Below the pieces are notes generated by a model, which saw nothing but the letters and a program-made list of their open reading frames with translations, did not search any database and was not told the origin of the DNA. From Atrina japonica (taxonomy: Eukaryota; Mollusca; Bivalvia; Pterioida; Pinnidae), in contig BROG01000468.1 of NCBI GenBank assembly GCA_030159075.1, forward strand, positions 345,001-409,000: 64,000 nucleotides of DNA, in the 5' to 3' direction. This document shows, piece after piece, positions 41,853 to 55,400 of this stretch. A program made the translations under genes and the position numbers. Positions within the stretch are counted from its first letter, which is position 1, and every line of letters starts with the position of its first letter.

Positions 41853-42067
41853 GTGGTAATTTTTGCCCCAGGTTATTTTCGCCCTTTTACGACAGAAAAC
41901 ATATTCACCCAAATTCAACCCTAATCACCATCTAGTACCATGGTTGACATGTACCAGTATATCTTGCTTCAGTTATTTAGCTAGAAAATTTCGCATTCAT
42001 TTCAAATTCGCTTTCTCGTATAAGGGCGAAAATTAAACTGCAGCGAAAATATCAAGGTATACAGTAC
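41853..42067 (+). mobile_element. Miniature element family M4, copy 3
   Basis: It shares GACAGAAAACATATTCACCC, CCTAATCACCAT and GCGAAAATTAAACTGCAGCG with the copy at 12.4 kb. It ends AAGGTATACAGTA. Confidence 0.8.
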
Positions 42068-43080
42068 TTGATTCTCTGTGAAAACATCAAGTTACAATAT
42101 TGTCAAACTTATGTCTGTAATATAATAACAGTACATACATAACCAATGTAACGCTATCAAAGTGATGTACCTTAGATAGGTGAAAAAAGTGAAACAGGAA
42201 AGAAACTCAAGAAGAATTAGGATGCATGTTAAATTATGCAGGTGCGAGGTTGTCTGTTGTCAAATCTTAATTGTAAACAGTGTTCACGGCATGGCGGAGG
42301 TTGACATTTCATATTTCCAACGCCTTCTTTTGAGGTGAAACATAATTTACCAAACTTTTCCCATCATGAATCTTGATTGAGGATATTAACAAGACATAGT
42401 TGTTGCTACTGGTTTGAAAGGTGTCGTCCTGGGGAAGAAAATGTACAAATATTTATCATTTGAAGTGAAAAAATAAGTGTATACTTTGCAAAAATTTGTC
42501 AAGGCGCATGAGTACATTTCAATAGCACTATGAACATATCACGCAAACAAGATCCCCATCCGCGCATCAAGTAGTTTGTTTGGTAAAATTAATCCTTTGA
42601 TGTTACGCGGGAATTTAAATCTAATAATTTGGAATGTTCGGTTAATCTTTTGTATTATGTAGTTGATAGACAAACAAGTGCTCAAACAAACTATAATACA
42701 GTATACACGATTCTGATTCTATCACGTCTAATAATTTGAGTGATTCAATTAATTTCCAGAGTTTGCACGTAGGGTGTTCAAAAGGGCGTATAAGGTCAGA
42801 CAAACAAATCGGAAATGAGTAACGCGCAGGTGCGAATTACCACTGTTTGTTCGGATATGTGTTTTTGCTGAACGAAATCTGTATCAGATGACGCAGAATA
42901 ATTGACAACGGAGAAACATGTCAAGTTTAGAAAAATTTGTCCAATAATAATTGTCTGTGTTCTTCTGAATAATCTTTCTTATCATCCGAACATTATCGAG
43001 CTTGATAACTAAATGACATTTCAATTATTATGAAATCGTTTGCCCAAGTAAAATATAATTAAAAATATACTGCCCTTGAT
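42068..43080. other. No gene recognised
   Basis: Unique-looking sequence without protein-like frames. Confidence 0.5.
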
Positions 43081-43235
43081 ACTACTACTACTACGACGAC
43101 GACGACGACGACGACTACTACTACTACTACCTACTACTACTGCTACAAGTTAATAATAATAATACATGTAATAATAAAAGTAATAATAATAATACATGTA
43201 ATAATAATACTAATTATTATTATTATTATTATTAA
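43081..43235. repeat. (CTA/CGA)n and (AAT)n triplet tracts
   Basis: ACT and ACG triplets, then AATAAT with TACATGTA insertions, lead into the 27-bp array. Confidence 0.92.
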
Positions 43236-43239
43236 CAAC

Positions 43240-44052
43240 AATAGTAGCAGCAGCAGTAGTAGAACATGTAGTAGCAACAGAGGTAGTAGTACATGTAGTA
43301 GCAGCAGAGGTAGTAGTACATGTAGTAGCAGCAGAGGTGGTAGTACATGTAGTAGCAGCAGAGGTGGTAGTACATGTAGTAGCAGCAGAGGTGGTAATAC
43401 ATGTAGTAGCAGCAGGGGTGGTAGTACATGTAGTAGCAGCAGAGGTGGACGTACATGAAGTAGCAGCAGAGGTGGTAGTACATGTAGTAGCAGCAGAGGT
43501 AGTAGTACATGTAGTAGCAGCAGAGGTAGTAGTACATGTAGTAGCAGCAGTAGAAGCACATGTAGTAGCAGCAGAGGTAGCAGTACATGTAGTAGCAGCA
43601 GAGGTGGTAGTACATGTAGTAGCAGCAGCAGTAGTAGTACATGTAGTAGCAGCAGAGGTGGTAGTACATGTAGTAGCAGCAGAGGTAGCAGTACATGTAG
43701 TAGCAGCAGCAGTAGTAGTACATGTAGTAGCAGCAGAGGTGGTAGTACATGTAGTAGCAGCAGAGGTAGCAGTACATGTAGTAGCAGCAGAGGTGGTAGT
43801 ACATGTAGTAGCAGCAGCAGTAGTAGTACATGTAGTAGCAGCAGAGGTGGTAGTACATGTAGTAGCAGCAGCAGTAGTAGTACATGTAGTAGCAGCAGAT
43901 GTTATAGTACATGTAGTAGCAGCAGAGGTTATAGTACATGTAGTAACAGCAGAGGTTATAGTTCATATAGTAGCAGCAGAGGTGGTAGTACATGTAGTAG
44001 CAGCAGAGGTTATAGTACATGTAGTAGCAGCAGAGGTAGTAGCAGTAGTTCA
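43240..44052. repeat. 27-bp minisatellite, about 30 units
   Basis: The unit GTAGTAGCAGCAGAGGTGGT then AGTACAT contains the palindrome TACATGTA and appears to have grown from AGC/AGT triplets. Open frames run through on both strands (VVHVVAAEV on plus, YMYYHLCCY on minus) because 27 is a multiple of three. I do not call a gene. Confidence 0.93.
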
Positions 44053-44255
44053 ATAATGGCAGCTAGAGTTACAATGAAGGAAGTTTAAAAAAAAATTAAG
44101 AATGAAACAAAGATTAGAGGAGGTACAGATAACAAAATGGAGTACAGTATCACAACACAGGAAGAATGTTAATCTTGATAGGCGGTTGTGATCTTAGTGC
44201 ATTATCTATAAACTTAAATGTAAGAACTTTAAAAAAAAGGCCTGTTTGAGTACTC

Positions 44256-44256
<1 letters not shown>

Positions 44257-44292
<36 letters not shown>
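44257..44292. repeat. (GA)n microsatellite
   Basis: A pure GA run of about 36 bp. Confidence 0.97.
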
Positions 44293-44551
44293 ATAATGGA
44301 ATCTAGATCACACGCAATGCCAATCACAGGCCAATATTGAACCTTCTCTCCAGGATACTATTTGTCATGTATTGTGTCTCAAGTACAACTTGTATATTTG
44401 CTGTAATATCGTCATTTTTACATATCCAATGTGTTCCTGTGACAATAGATAACGTTTAGCATTGTCAAGTATTACACAAAATTACTTTGTTTGCATGACC
44501 ATGTAATTTCATTTTCACATTCTGATATATTCCTATTTAACATAAAGTACA

Positions 44552-44681
44552 GGGGCCCGTTTTAAGAAAGGTCGTAAGTCCTAAATCCTAAGTCACGGAA
44601 ATGACCAATCGGCGATGCGTTGCCATGGTAGTTAGGACTAAAAGTTAGGATTTAGGACTTACGACCATAAAAACGGGCTCC
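44552..44681. mobile_element. Miniature inverted-repeat element, family M3
   Basis: Left end GGGGCCCGTTTTAAGAAAGG and right end TACGACCATAAAAACGGGCTC are inverted repeats. The inner GTCGTAAGTCCTAAATCCTA is also mirrored on the other side, so nearly the whole element can fold into a hairpin. Confidence 0.9.
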
Positions 44682-44682
44682 A

Positions 44683-44872
44683 GGACCCGAAGTCACCAAA
44701 TTTACTCCAAATACAAGCTCAACTAACAGTTTTGACGATATTTCACGGTAAACACCGATAATTTAGACTAGTACTTTACATTAATTTTTGCTTTTTTTAT
44801 CTGTGCATGGAATTGTAAATAATGATGAAATGCATTTTTCATTTGAAGACAATTTCAGAAATATCGGGGTTT
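44683..44872 (-). mobile_element. Miniature element family M2, partial copy 1
   Basis: GGACCCGAAGTCACCAAATT and GGAATTGTAAATAATGATGA then TTTCATTTGAAGACAATTTC match the reversed right half of the 56.2 kb element. It ends at a run of about 17 G. Confidence 0.8.
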
Positions 44873-45335
44873 TTTGGGGGGGGGGGGGGGGTCATATAAA
44901 TCTTGATTACTATACTCCATAATATTCTGTGTGTTTTTGTCGTGTATATCGAGTTTTTCAATTTTATCACCAAATGTTTTTATGTGAATGAAAAGTAAAA
45001 TAATAATAAAAATAAAAATATTTTCCCATTTAACCACATCCAGAAGTTTTACAATCAACTGTATATTCAAAATGATTAAATAAAAGAGTATTGAGTAAAT
45101 TGATGACTTCAATATTGATAACACTGTAATAGTTTAACCGTTAGGAAGTCCAGACGACAATAGGAAAATATGGCAAACATCGGATAAACACAGGCCTCCG
45201 GAAATCTACAGCAGGGATTAGGATCAACGTGCTAAAATTTCTTTTGAAACTGCGAGAGTTTTACTCAACTGCAGTTTATCATGTAAATGAGAAATGACAC
45301 CACAAGGACAGATATTAAACATTTATTTTTTTTCA

Positions 45336-45862
45336 TCAACGAGCATGCGGCGGAATTGGTGGCAAGGGTGGATGATCACGTGATCTTTCAGAAAACACAC
45401 TGTGCTGTGAAATATCACTCCCGTGCTTTGCAAAATCAGGGGGCGAGTAACCGTTTCTAGTCCCAAAACCACCAGCACCTGTGTGATGTGTTTCAGTTAC
45501 GTTACCATGCAACCGACTGTGTACTTCCGGTAGCACCCGCGAATCACAGACAGAATTATTTACTAGATGTTCTTCAGGACCACTACGTATCCATGAGTAT
45601 CTTTCATCTGGGCGTGACAATTGGGCTGGAAGTGAACGAAAAGAACGAACACTCGGTCTTGATGGAGAAATATATCGGTCAGATTGGGTTTGACGCTCAT
45701 GGATGATTTCTGCATTGTATGGATCTTCTCCTAATCCTTCAGCTCTGGATAAGCTAACTCGCTGATCTTCTGGTCGTTGATAAACGCTATCAAGTGATTG
45801 TTTTTGCAGTTGCTTTTGGGTTGAAGCCAACTGAAATCTAGCAAATTTTAGTTCCTGCAAAA
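45336..45862 (-). CDS. EGF-membrane protein exon 7 (cytoplasmic tail and stop)
   Basis: The exon begins after TTTTTCAG and encodes 174 residues to the TGA at 45336. It starts with an amphipathic stretch (LLQELKFARFQLASTQKQL), continues as a Ser/Arg/Glu-rich disordered tail, and ends DHPPLPPIPPHAR. The proline run preceded by Arg fits the RxxPxxP class of SH3-binding peptides. AATAAA is on the minus strand at 45327-45322, almost touching the stop codon, so the 3' untranslated region may be very short. A plus-strand open frame (45488-45706) is an antisense shadow. Confidence 0.75.
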
Positions 45863-48800
45863 CTGAAAAAGTAAGTACATATATGCAATGTAATATGAAT
45901 GTTTGATCTATAAATGTGCTTAAATCTAACGATGTTCAATAATGAAAAAATCTGTACCCGGAATTCCACAAAAAAAATGAACTTCACAAATTGATAAGAT
46001 TAACTTCAGTTTGAGAATACTCTCAACCTGTCTTGCTTAGCCAATCAGATTTCAGGTTTAGCCAAAGTTTAATGAAATAAACTAAAACAATTCTTTAGTT
46101 TGACGGCGACACCCACAGTTTCGGGATGATGAAGCAATCTTACACTTAAGTCAAACTTTGATTAAAATGTTCATGGTTTCATATCTTCCAAATACATGTA
46201 CTATTATGTATCGTGTATCCACTGTGCTCTTAATTACATAATTTTAGTAAATCTTAACTTACTTCTTATTGACAGAAACGATCGCCTTGAGCATTTATTT
46301 TGAACTATTTTGAAGAACTATAATTTAGGTATTATGTTTGTGATATTAACAACCACTGGGTCTTTGCCACTACTGGTGGATCGTGAGTCCCTGGGGGTAT
46401 ACATAAACCCAGTACCTGGTATTTTGGTACCAGCTGATTACTTTATACTAAGGTAATATTTCGAATGGATAGTACCGTTCAAAGTTTTTACCTAAAATGA
46501 TTATATCGTTATTGAGTGGTTATTCCAAGGATTGAGGAATACATTTTGGTTATTTTTGGCCGCCTTTGATACTATACAGTTATTGACTTTGATTACGGGG
46601 GACATACGGATTTATCAGTCCGAAGAAGCATGATATTAACCGGGTCGAAGTCGAGGTCAATGTCATGTTTCTTTGGAGTGATAAACCCTTATATCAGCCG
46701 AAACTAAATTCAGTAATAGTTTTATTACAATGACAATTTCTAAATTTCGAAAAAAAATCTCAATTCAAATTTAATGCTTAACTCCTGCACAGAACAATTT
46801 TCAAAATCTGTGGGTTTTTTTTTTCATGAATGATATAAAGAGCGACGGCTTATTGAGAGTCATTTTTTCATTGGTTTACACAAAATGCTTCATTCAATCA
46901 TATACGCTTACACAAATCGGAAAAGAACAAAAACAAGTGATGGTAACATATAACAGTCCACAGCCCTTCGGACTGTCGAAGGAATAAAAGTAGCGCGTCT
47001 ACGATTTATTTTCAGATTTATCAATACAAGTTGTCATAGTTACAACCAATCAGCGGGCGGAATTCCATGAGTTATATAAGTACATTTTTGTTTCGGGACG
47101 CTACATGTATTTTAAATTAGAGCTCAACTGATGAAGTCTTATTGACAGAGACAATTGTTTTGATCATTTGTTTTGGTCTTTGTTTTTGCAAAACTATAAC
47201 TTTGGTACATGTATTATGAGTATAATATCAACTTGAAAGTTTGACTTATTATAAGTCTAATATGTTTGTGGACATGAACACCAAATATTACATGTGAATG
47301 TCTAATAGATCGTCAAATATTTATGCCTGTAAAATCGGTATTTTATGATAAATATTCAAATATATGAATGACTGAAGTATTTAAAAACTTATATACCGTG
47401 GCTATAAGCCAGAATCCAAATTCATTTTCCCTTTTTAGAGATCAATACATAACAATAGTAGTTTTTATAGTGATACTTCAAATCTCAACATCGTCAAGAT
47501 CTATTGTGACGTCATAATTAACAGCCCATTTCCTCAAAGCAATTCATATTTAAACAAAGTTCACATAAAATATAGGATATGCTTAAGATAATCAATATGT
47601 TATTATCCTGAAAGTAGCTTACGTTTATCCAGATTAAACGTTTGACGCCCATCTTCATTTTCAACACAAGGGCAAAAGCTACAACAAAATGTCTCAGTAC
47701 AAATCTGGTTACTAACTTCACACATTCCTAGCGGAAGTGATGTCACGGTTTCTCCGTTTATCAGTTTTTCTTCACATTCTCTTCTCTGTTGATTTCTGTA
47801 ACAATAGTAGTAATTCTAGTAATATATCATGGTATGAACTAGATGTGAGCTATTTTGTCATACATTCTGTTATTATTCTTATCCAAAATCTGGTCCCATC
47901 AATCTATGTTAATACTCGAGCACATTAGTCAATTTGGTCCAAGGTTAAAACTTTTTTTTTCATTTTCAAACCAAACCTTACAAATTCAAACTCAATATCA
48001 ACCAATCAGTCCAAGTCTTGAACGAGAGCGAAATTAAAACAAGAAGGAAATTTTTTTCATTTTCAAACCAAAGTTGGACAATGAAAAACATTACATAATA
48101 TATATGATAAGGGTCAAACTCAATATCAACCATTGTCTATCAAGAAATCAGGTCATGTTAAGTCAATAGTAGAACTTTTGTGTTAAGTTTGGTGATGTGA
48201 AATTCCAACGCAAGTTCCTTGAACGAACCCCGAGCGACGTGCTAACCATTTCACTTAAGGCAAGTATGGTGTAAAATGGTAAACATTTGTTTTCAATAAT
48301 TGACAAGAAGGTAATATTATTTCTACGTATACACTTGAATGTCGGTGATGCCTGAGTTCCATCCTGTATTCGGCGCTCGGGTAACAATTCATCATCTTGT
48401 ACTACGATTGATAAAAAACACTGATGGGTCTATGGTAGTATACGGTCTTACGGGTTACCAGTAGGCAATTCTCTCGACTCAAGGAAGCAAGTTTTACCGT
48501 AGATTCAATTGTCAAGCAGATCTATCGACAGAAAATTCCAATTAAGAATGTGATTGCCGCAGTTAAAAAAGAGAAGAAACTACCCACTGTAGCTATTTAT
48601 AGGGTTTCCTGGTTTGTCAAGTGTACTTTGTTTCTTATGTATGGTCCTCGACGAAAATAAATGAACGCCGTCTGTAGACCGTCCAACCGGACCTTAGCAA
48701 CGACGTAATACATGGACGTGTTGTTCATATGAAAAGTTGTTTGTTTATATTGAACGCATGACAAAATTTTCCTTTGAACACAAAATAGTTATATTACAAC

Positions 48801-51800
48801 AGAGGTGGAATATCTTTCTTGTCCAGTGTGCTCATACTTCATTTTACCCCCAAATGCTCAAAAAATAGTTGGAAAATATGCATGAATGTCGAAAAGACAC
48901 TTACCTTTGTCCCTAATCTTCCGTTACAAAACTTTTACAATGAATACTTAATTTTCATTTTATTGGTGGGTATATAGGCATCTCTATCATATAAATTTTA
49001 GTTTTCTTTCAAAAAATTTTAATAACAATGTTTGCGTTTTTATCAACACATTAAGTCACAATGGCGATGTATTCATAAAAAAGAAATAGAAATCCATGAC
49101 TATGATGTTCCAAACTCGGTTTATTTTTTCAATATTTCATAAGTTGACTTCTAATGAACAGTATAAGGTTGAACTGTTTACAATAAATATAAATTTGATT
49201 GAAATTTCATTATAAGTTTTGTATGTTCTCCGAATCACAACAACAGGTATTTACCCATGTTTGTGGTGCTGTGTTCAGATATCCATAGGAACCACACAAA
49301 ACCTTGATATGAACCATTTATTATTATTATTTTTTGTCATTGCCCACTTAAAGAATTTACATAAGTCATGTTTAGCATCAAGTTAAATAGATGCTGTTAT
49401 CAATTTAATTCAGATGGAGAGAAAGGAAGACAGAGATAGATAGAAGGACAGACATAAGAAGAGAGAAAGTCAGACATAGGTAGAGGGGCAGACAGATATA
49501 GAGAGAAAGGCAGACATAGGAAGAGGGGGAGACAGATATAGAAAAGCGAACCCATGAAGTACATGTACTTACTGTCTGATATTGACTCTACAACAATGGA
49601 TACATACAATAACTGTTACCACTATAAAAATGCCAGTAACAGTAACAAATGCGTATTCTCCTACTATTACATTTTCTTTTTTAATTGCTATGTGTATCTC
49701 ATTATCTGTAAAAACACAAAATACATCAATGAATATGATAGGTAATATTCCAGAGTTAAGGGGGCATTAGCTGTGTTTACCCAAAAAAATTAATTCGATT
49801 TTTTCTACTTTTACTACTTGTACAAAAACAAATAAGAGCTATAAATAGGTATAAACAAACTTATATTCCTACATATTTTGTGAAAATAAGGTAAGGGCCA
49901 GTGTGGTATTCATATACAAATAGTAAGGCTGAGTGTTTCAATTGCAAGTGGAAAAAGTGCCAAACCTGGGTTTCTGAAGCATTTTCGCATAATATATAGT
50001 AATTTAGGAATTTGTATGTGTATTTCTCCTTTTTGTTATTGTATATCAATCTAAGTAGTAAAAAATGAAATTCTTTTTTGAAAAAAAAACAACTAAATGC
50101 CCCTTAAAGTAATATTCTCGAGATAGATTATATTCACAAGATATGTAATATTTACAAGACAGACATTATTTAAGAGATATGTAATATTTACAAGACAGAC
50201 ACTATTTAAGAGATATGTAATATTTACAAGACAGACACTATTTAACAGATATGTAATATTTACAGGACAGACACTATTTAACAGATCTGTAATATTCTCA
50301 AGATAGGTTATATTCACAAGATGGATACTATTTATGAGATAGGTCGCCTGATATTCATGAGATAGGCAACATTCATTAGAAAGGTAATATTCACGAAATT
50401 GACAACACTCAACAGATAGGTAGCATTCACAAGACAGGCAACATTCACGATATAGATATCATTCACGAGATAGGCAACATTCACGATATTGGTAGCATTC
50501 ACGAGATAGACAACATTCACAAGACAGGCAACATTCACGATATAGACAGCATTCACGAGATGGGCAACATTCACTAGATAGGTAACATTCAAGAGAAGCA
50601 ACATCTATGAGATAGGAAACATGGTTATTTTCCTACATGGTGGCGGTTTTATATCATGGAAAAAATATTGATTGGATTCAACAACAACAACAACAAGACA
50701 GCACTTCGAATACAACCAGAAATGTTTGAAATAAAAAGTGTCCAGTTTGGCTTCATTTGTTGCGAGTGCAACAATAGCACGCAGCGAAATATATTAACAT
50801 TGATACCTTTAGATGCTGCATCAGCCACGGGTCCTGGTACAGTACGTTTTTCACAAAGACGCCCTTTGAATCCACCTCTGCAAATACATACAAAGCCTTT
50901 CCGAGTGGCCACACAGTCTCCATGGTCCTTACAAGGTGCTTTGTCACATTCAGGTAGTTCTGAAATGAAATCGTCACGTAGTTTTACATTTAGATTGGAA
51001 TGTTATTTTACAGACTTAAAGAACACAAACTGATTCAGCTTTGTTCAAGCTTAAAACTCCAATAAACGTACACACACGATAATTACAAATAAAAAGCTTT
51101 GCTTTATCTGATAAAGATGACTATTCAAAAACAGTTTAGACTGAAGATGTATGTATTTTGTTAGATGTTGAAATCATCGGTATACACATGTATATACTAC
51201 TGGATAATGAAATTCTCTACAAATTATTGATTTAAATTCAATTGAACTGTATGGATGTTGAAATTATCTTGAGTACATATACTATACGATGTTGAAAACA
51301 TCTTGGGTATATATACTGTTAGATGTCGAAAGCATCCTGGGTATATACACTATTAGATGTTGAAATTATCTTGGGTATATATACTATTAAATGTTGAAAT
51401 CACCCTGGGTATATATACTGTTAGATGTTGAAAATATCTAGGGTATATAAACTATTAGATGTCGAAAGCATCCTGGGTATATGTACAATTAGGTGTTGAA
51501 ATTATCCTGGGTATATATACTATTAGATGTTGAAATTATCTTGGGTATATATATATACTATTGATGTTGAAATTATCCTGGGTATATATATGAGCCGGCC
51601 TGACTCAGTCTGTTGCGCGCTCGACTCCTGATCGTAAGGTCGTGAGTTCGAGTCCAGCTTGCAGCAGGTTTGTTTCCCGACTTTCGGATGAGACAGTAAA
51701 AACCGAGGTCCCGTGTCACAGTAGGTGTCGGCACGTTAAAGACCCCTCACTGCTCATTGGCCGTAAGTGCCGAACATAGGCCAAAATTTGAAGCTTTTTC

Positions 51801-52217
51801 ACTGGCATTTGGTGACGTCTCCATATGAGTGAAAGATTCTTGAGTGGGACGTTAAACAACAATAAACAAACAGACAAACAAACTGGGTATACATGTATAT
51901 ACTTTTGATGTTGAAATCATCGTGGGTATATAAACTGCTAGATGTTGAAAACATCTAGGGTATATATACTATTAGATGTTGAAAACATCTTTGATATATA
52001 TACTATTAGACGTTGAAATTATCTTTGGTATATTTACTTTAAGATGTTGAAATTATCTTGGGTATATATACTATTAGATGTTGAAATCATCCTGGATATA
52101 TATATATACTATTGATGTTGAAATAATACTGGGTATATATATACTATTGATGTTGAAATCATACTGGGTATATATATATATATATATATATATATACTAT
52201 TGATGTTGAAATCATAC

Positions 52218-52254
<37 letters not shown>

Positions 52255-52335
52255 TATATGATGTATAAATCATACTATTAATGTTGATAATCATACTGGG
52301 TATATATATACTATATAATGATATAAATCATACTG

Positions 52336-52368
<33 letters not shown>

Positions 52369-52388
52369 TATTGATGTTGAAATCATAC

Positions 52389-52425
<37 letters not shown>

Positions 52426-55400
52426 TATTAATGTTGAAATCATACTGGGTATATATATACTATTAATGTTGAAATCATACTGGGTATATATATATACATA
52501 TTGATGTTGAAATCATACTGGTATATATATACTATATGATATGTTGAAATCATACTGGGTATATATATACTATTGATGTTGAAATCATACTGGGTATATA
52601 TATACTATTAATGTTGAAATCATACTGGGTATATATATACTATTAATGTTGAAATCATACTGGGTATATATATACTATTAATGTTGAAATCATACTGGGT
52701 ATATATATACTATTAATGTTGAAATCATACTGGGTATATATATACTATTAATGTTGAAATCATACTGGGTATATATATATACTATTAATGTTGAAATCAT
52801 ACTGGGTATATATATACTATTAATGTTGAAATCATACTGGGTATATATATACTATTGATGTTGAAATCATACTGGGTATATATATACTATTGATGTTGAA
52901 ATCATACTGGGTATATATATACTATTGATGTTGAAATCATCCTGGGTATATATATACTATTGATGTTGAAATCATACTGGGTATATATATACTATTGATG
53001 TTGAAATCATCCTGGATATATATATATACTATTGATGTTGAAATCATACTGGGTATATATATACTATTGATGTTGAAATCATACTGGGTATATATATACT
53101 ATTGATGTTGAAATCATACTGGGTATATATATACTATTGATGTTGAAATCATCCTGGGTATATATACTACTATTATTAGAAGCTGAAACTGTCTTGGACA
53201 TTATTATACATGTAGTTTTATTGTGATCAGTATGCACTCTGCGCATGTGCACAAAAAGATTCCTATATATTTCTGTGTACAGAGAAGGATATGTATTGAC
53301 CTATCGCCAAATGCCCGACACGGAACCTTTTGGCAAAGTTTTCCATTATGACGTCATAATTAAATGAACCGTCAAACATTCGCGTAATTTTGAAATCACA
53401 ATCGAATGACGTCAAAAAAGCAAATGGAGAGTTACGTGTCAGACATTCGGCAATAGGTTTATTATCTCAACAAGACGTCTACACTTTACGAGAGAAATAC
53501 TCAAAAGACAGTCGACTGTAGCATGCTGATTTTCGTCACTGTCGGTACTTCCATGTTTCTGGTGTATGCTGACCATTTGTTTCCAACTCCTTATAACTAT
53601 AGGCAATTTCCGAATGACGTCAGAGTGGTTTTCCGTGACTATAAATCTTAGTATTGAAGCTTACAAAGTGTATAACGTTGTCACTAGTGGTAGATACAAA
53701 ATACATCGCCTTGCAATGTCGTTTTAGTTGCCTTTCCATCTACATCACATCCAAATAGAAGATTATTTATTTGTAGAAGTATCCTTACATTAGAGGCATT
53801 AAATTATGACATTACTTGGTATACTATCAAGTCACACGAATACATTAGAACCACACGGTTACTTAAGATTTGAACCAGTTATACTTCACCTGCTATGATA
53901 CTGGAGGGTGGCAGAAACTGGTCGACATGGCCATCGTGTATGTTTAGCTTATAAATTGCAAACTCATGCTCAAGCTATAATACTGTGTCACATCAGTGGA
54001 TCAAGGCAGGGTTTTCTGGGATTAGGAACTTCTCTTTAAGCTATGAAAAAGGTGAAGTGTGTGGTGGCTTGAAATTGACCTGCTGGGGCTTGTTGACCTG
54101 CTGGGGCTTGTTAAATTCCACTTCTCCAAATATCATACTAAAAAAATCCACTGAATTTACAAAGATCATTATGATAGTTCCAAGTGAGTGAACAAGTCGT
54201 AAACTGATGTATGAAAGTTATAATCTGTATATCTAGTCTATTCGTCTTCAACTTCAAAATGTCATTGACAACATTGGACATTATGTCATTATTCGCAATT
54301 GTTCTTCATGTTGAGACCATTAATTGTGTATATCTAATTTGTCGTATTCTATTGGACTTGGAGTTTCTTTTATCAATTGGCACCTATTCATTTTTTACTT
54401 TGTACCGATCATGACCCCAAAAAGCAATAGGATACTTTCTTTGTTGTCATTACTATATTATCCTCAGTTTTATCAGTGATAACCGACAATTAATGTAATC
54501 GATTTCCTTTGAATCATTAGATCCTATGTCATCGTCTGAAGACAGAAAACGCTTCTCCGAGCTTCGAAATATATTTTTTTCTCTCGAAATGAAACCGTCT
54601 TCAGGCCCTTTAGCAGACCCACTTTTAAAAATTCTCTGGATCCGACCCTTGTTTGAGAGGATACTAGAAGAAGAGACTGATATAACAGCAGAATTGCACT
54701 GTAGCTATAGTAAAATCCATATAACCTGGCGGGGCGGAGTCTTGTGAACTCTTTCTTGACCTGAACGAGTTTAAATTTTAGGTAACAAAGCAGCATAACA
54801 TTAAAATTTCACTGACTAGAGTAATCGTTCCTACTTGTCGCCATACATAAGAGAGTATCCAGTGAGGAATAAAATGTTTTTCGGTGCAGATTGTCATAAC
54901 CGAAAAGTGAGTAGAATCATCCGTATGATAATCAAAAGGTTACTGCGCCCCGCCATCTTATGCGAATCGGACAATCGTTATATTTACCCTCCTGACATCG
55001 AGAACCGGTGTAACCAAGGACGCAGTCGCATACGAAACTAGGGACCTGGTTCCTTTTCCACATACACGTGCCGCCATTGCGACACGGTTCTACAATGCAT
55101 GGGTTACCTGTGTTTTCTGGAAAAGAAAGTATGAAATTGTGAAAAATATTTTATTTTTATTTATTCATATTTCTATGAAATTCAGTTGGAAAAAAACAAC
55201 TTTAATCTAAGGAGACCAAATTTTATACTACATGTGTTACGGATAAGTTTTGCATTATAATATATACAGATCCCCGACCCCCGCTCTCAGTAGTCCCCGT
55301 GGCGTAACTATGGAGATATCGGATGATCTCGGTATGCAGTTCGTTAGTACTCGGAAAACGAACACCAAAAAATTTATATACAGGATTCAAATTAAAAAAA

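Larger units (their letters stand above)
45863..47622 (-). other. EGF-membrane gene intron 6
   Basis: It contains two R1 repeat copies and a hairpin-forming inverted repeat (46608-46688). No further exon is evident. Confidence 0.5.

Noticed and set aside
43143..44056. Open frames of 239 and 273 codons across the 27-bp array
   Set aside because: These are artefacts of a unit whose length is a multiple of three. The peptides are simple nine-residue repeats with no constraint between frames.
54524..54796. Overlapping frames on both strands near 54.6 kb
   Set aside because: The sequence resembles decayed DNA-transposon ends (GGGTCGGATCCAGAG) rather than a host exon.
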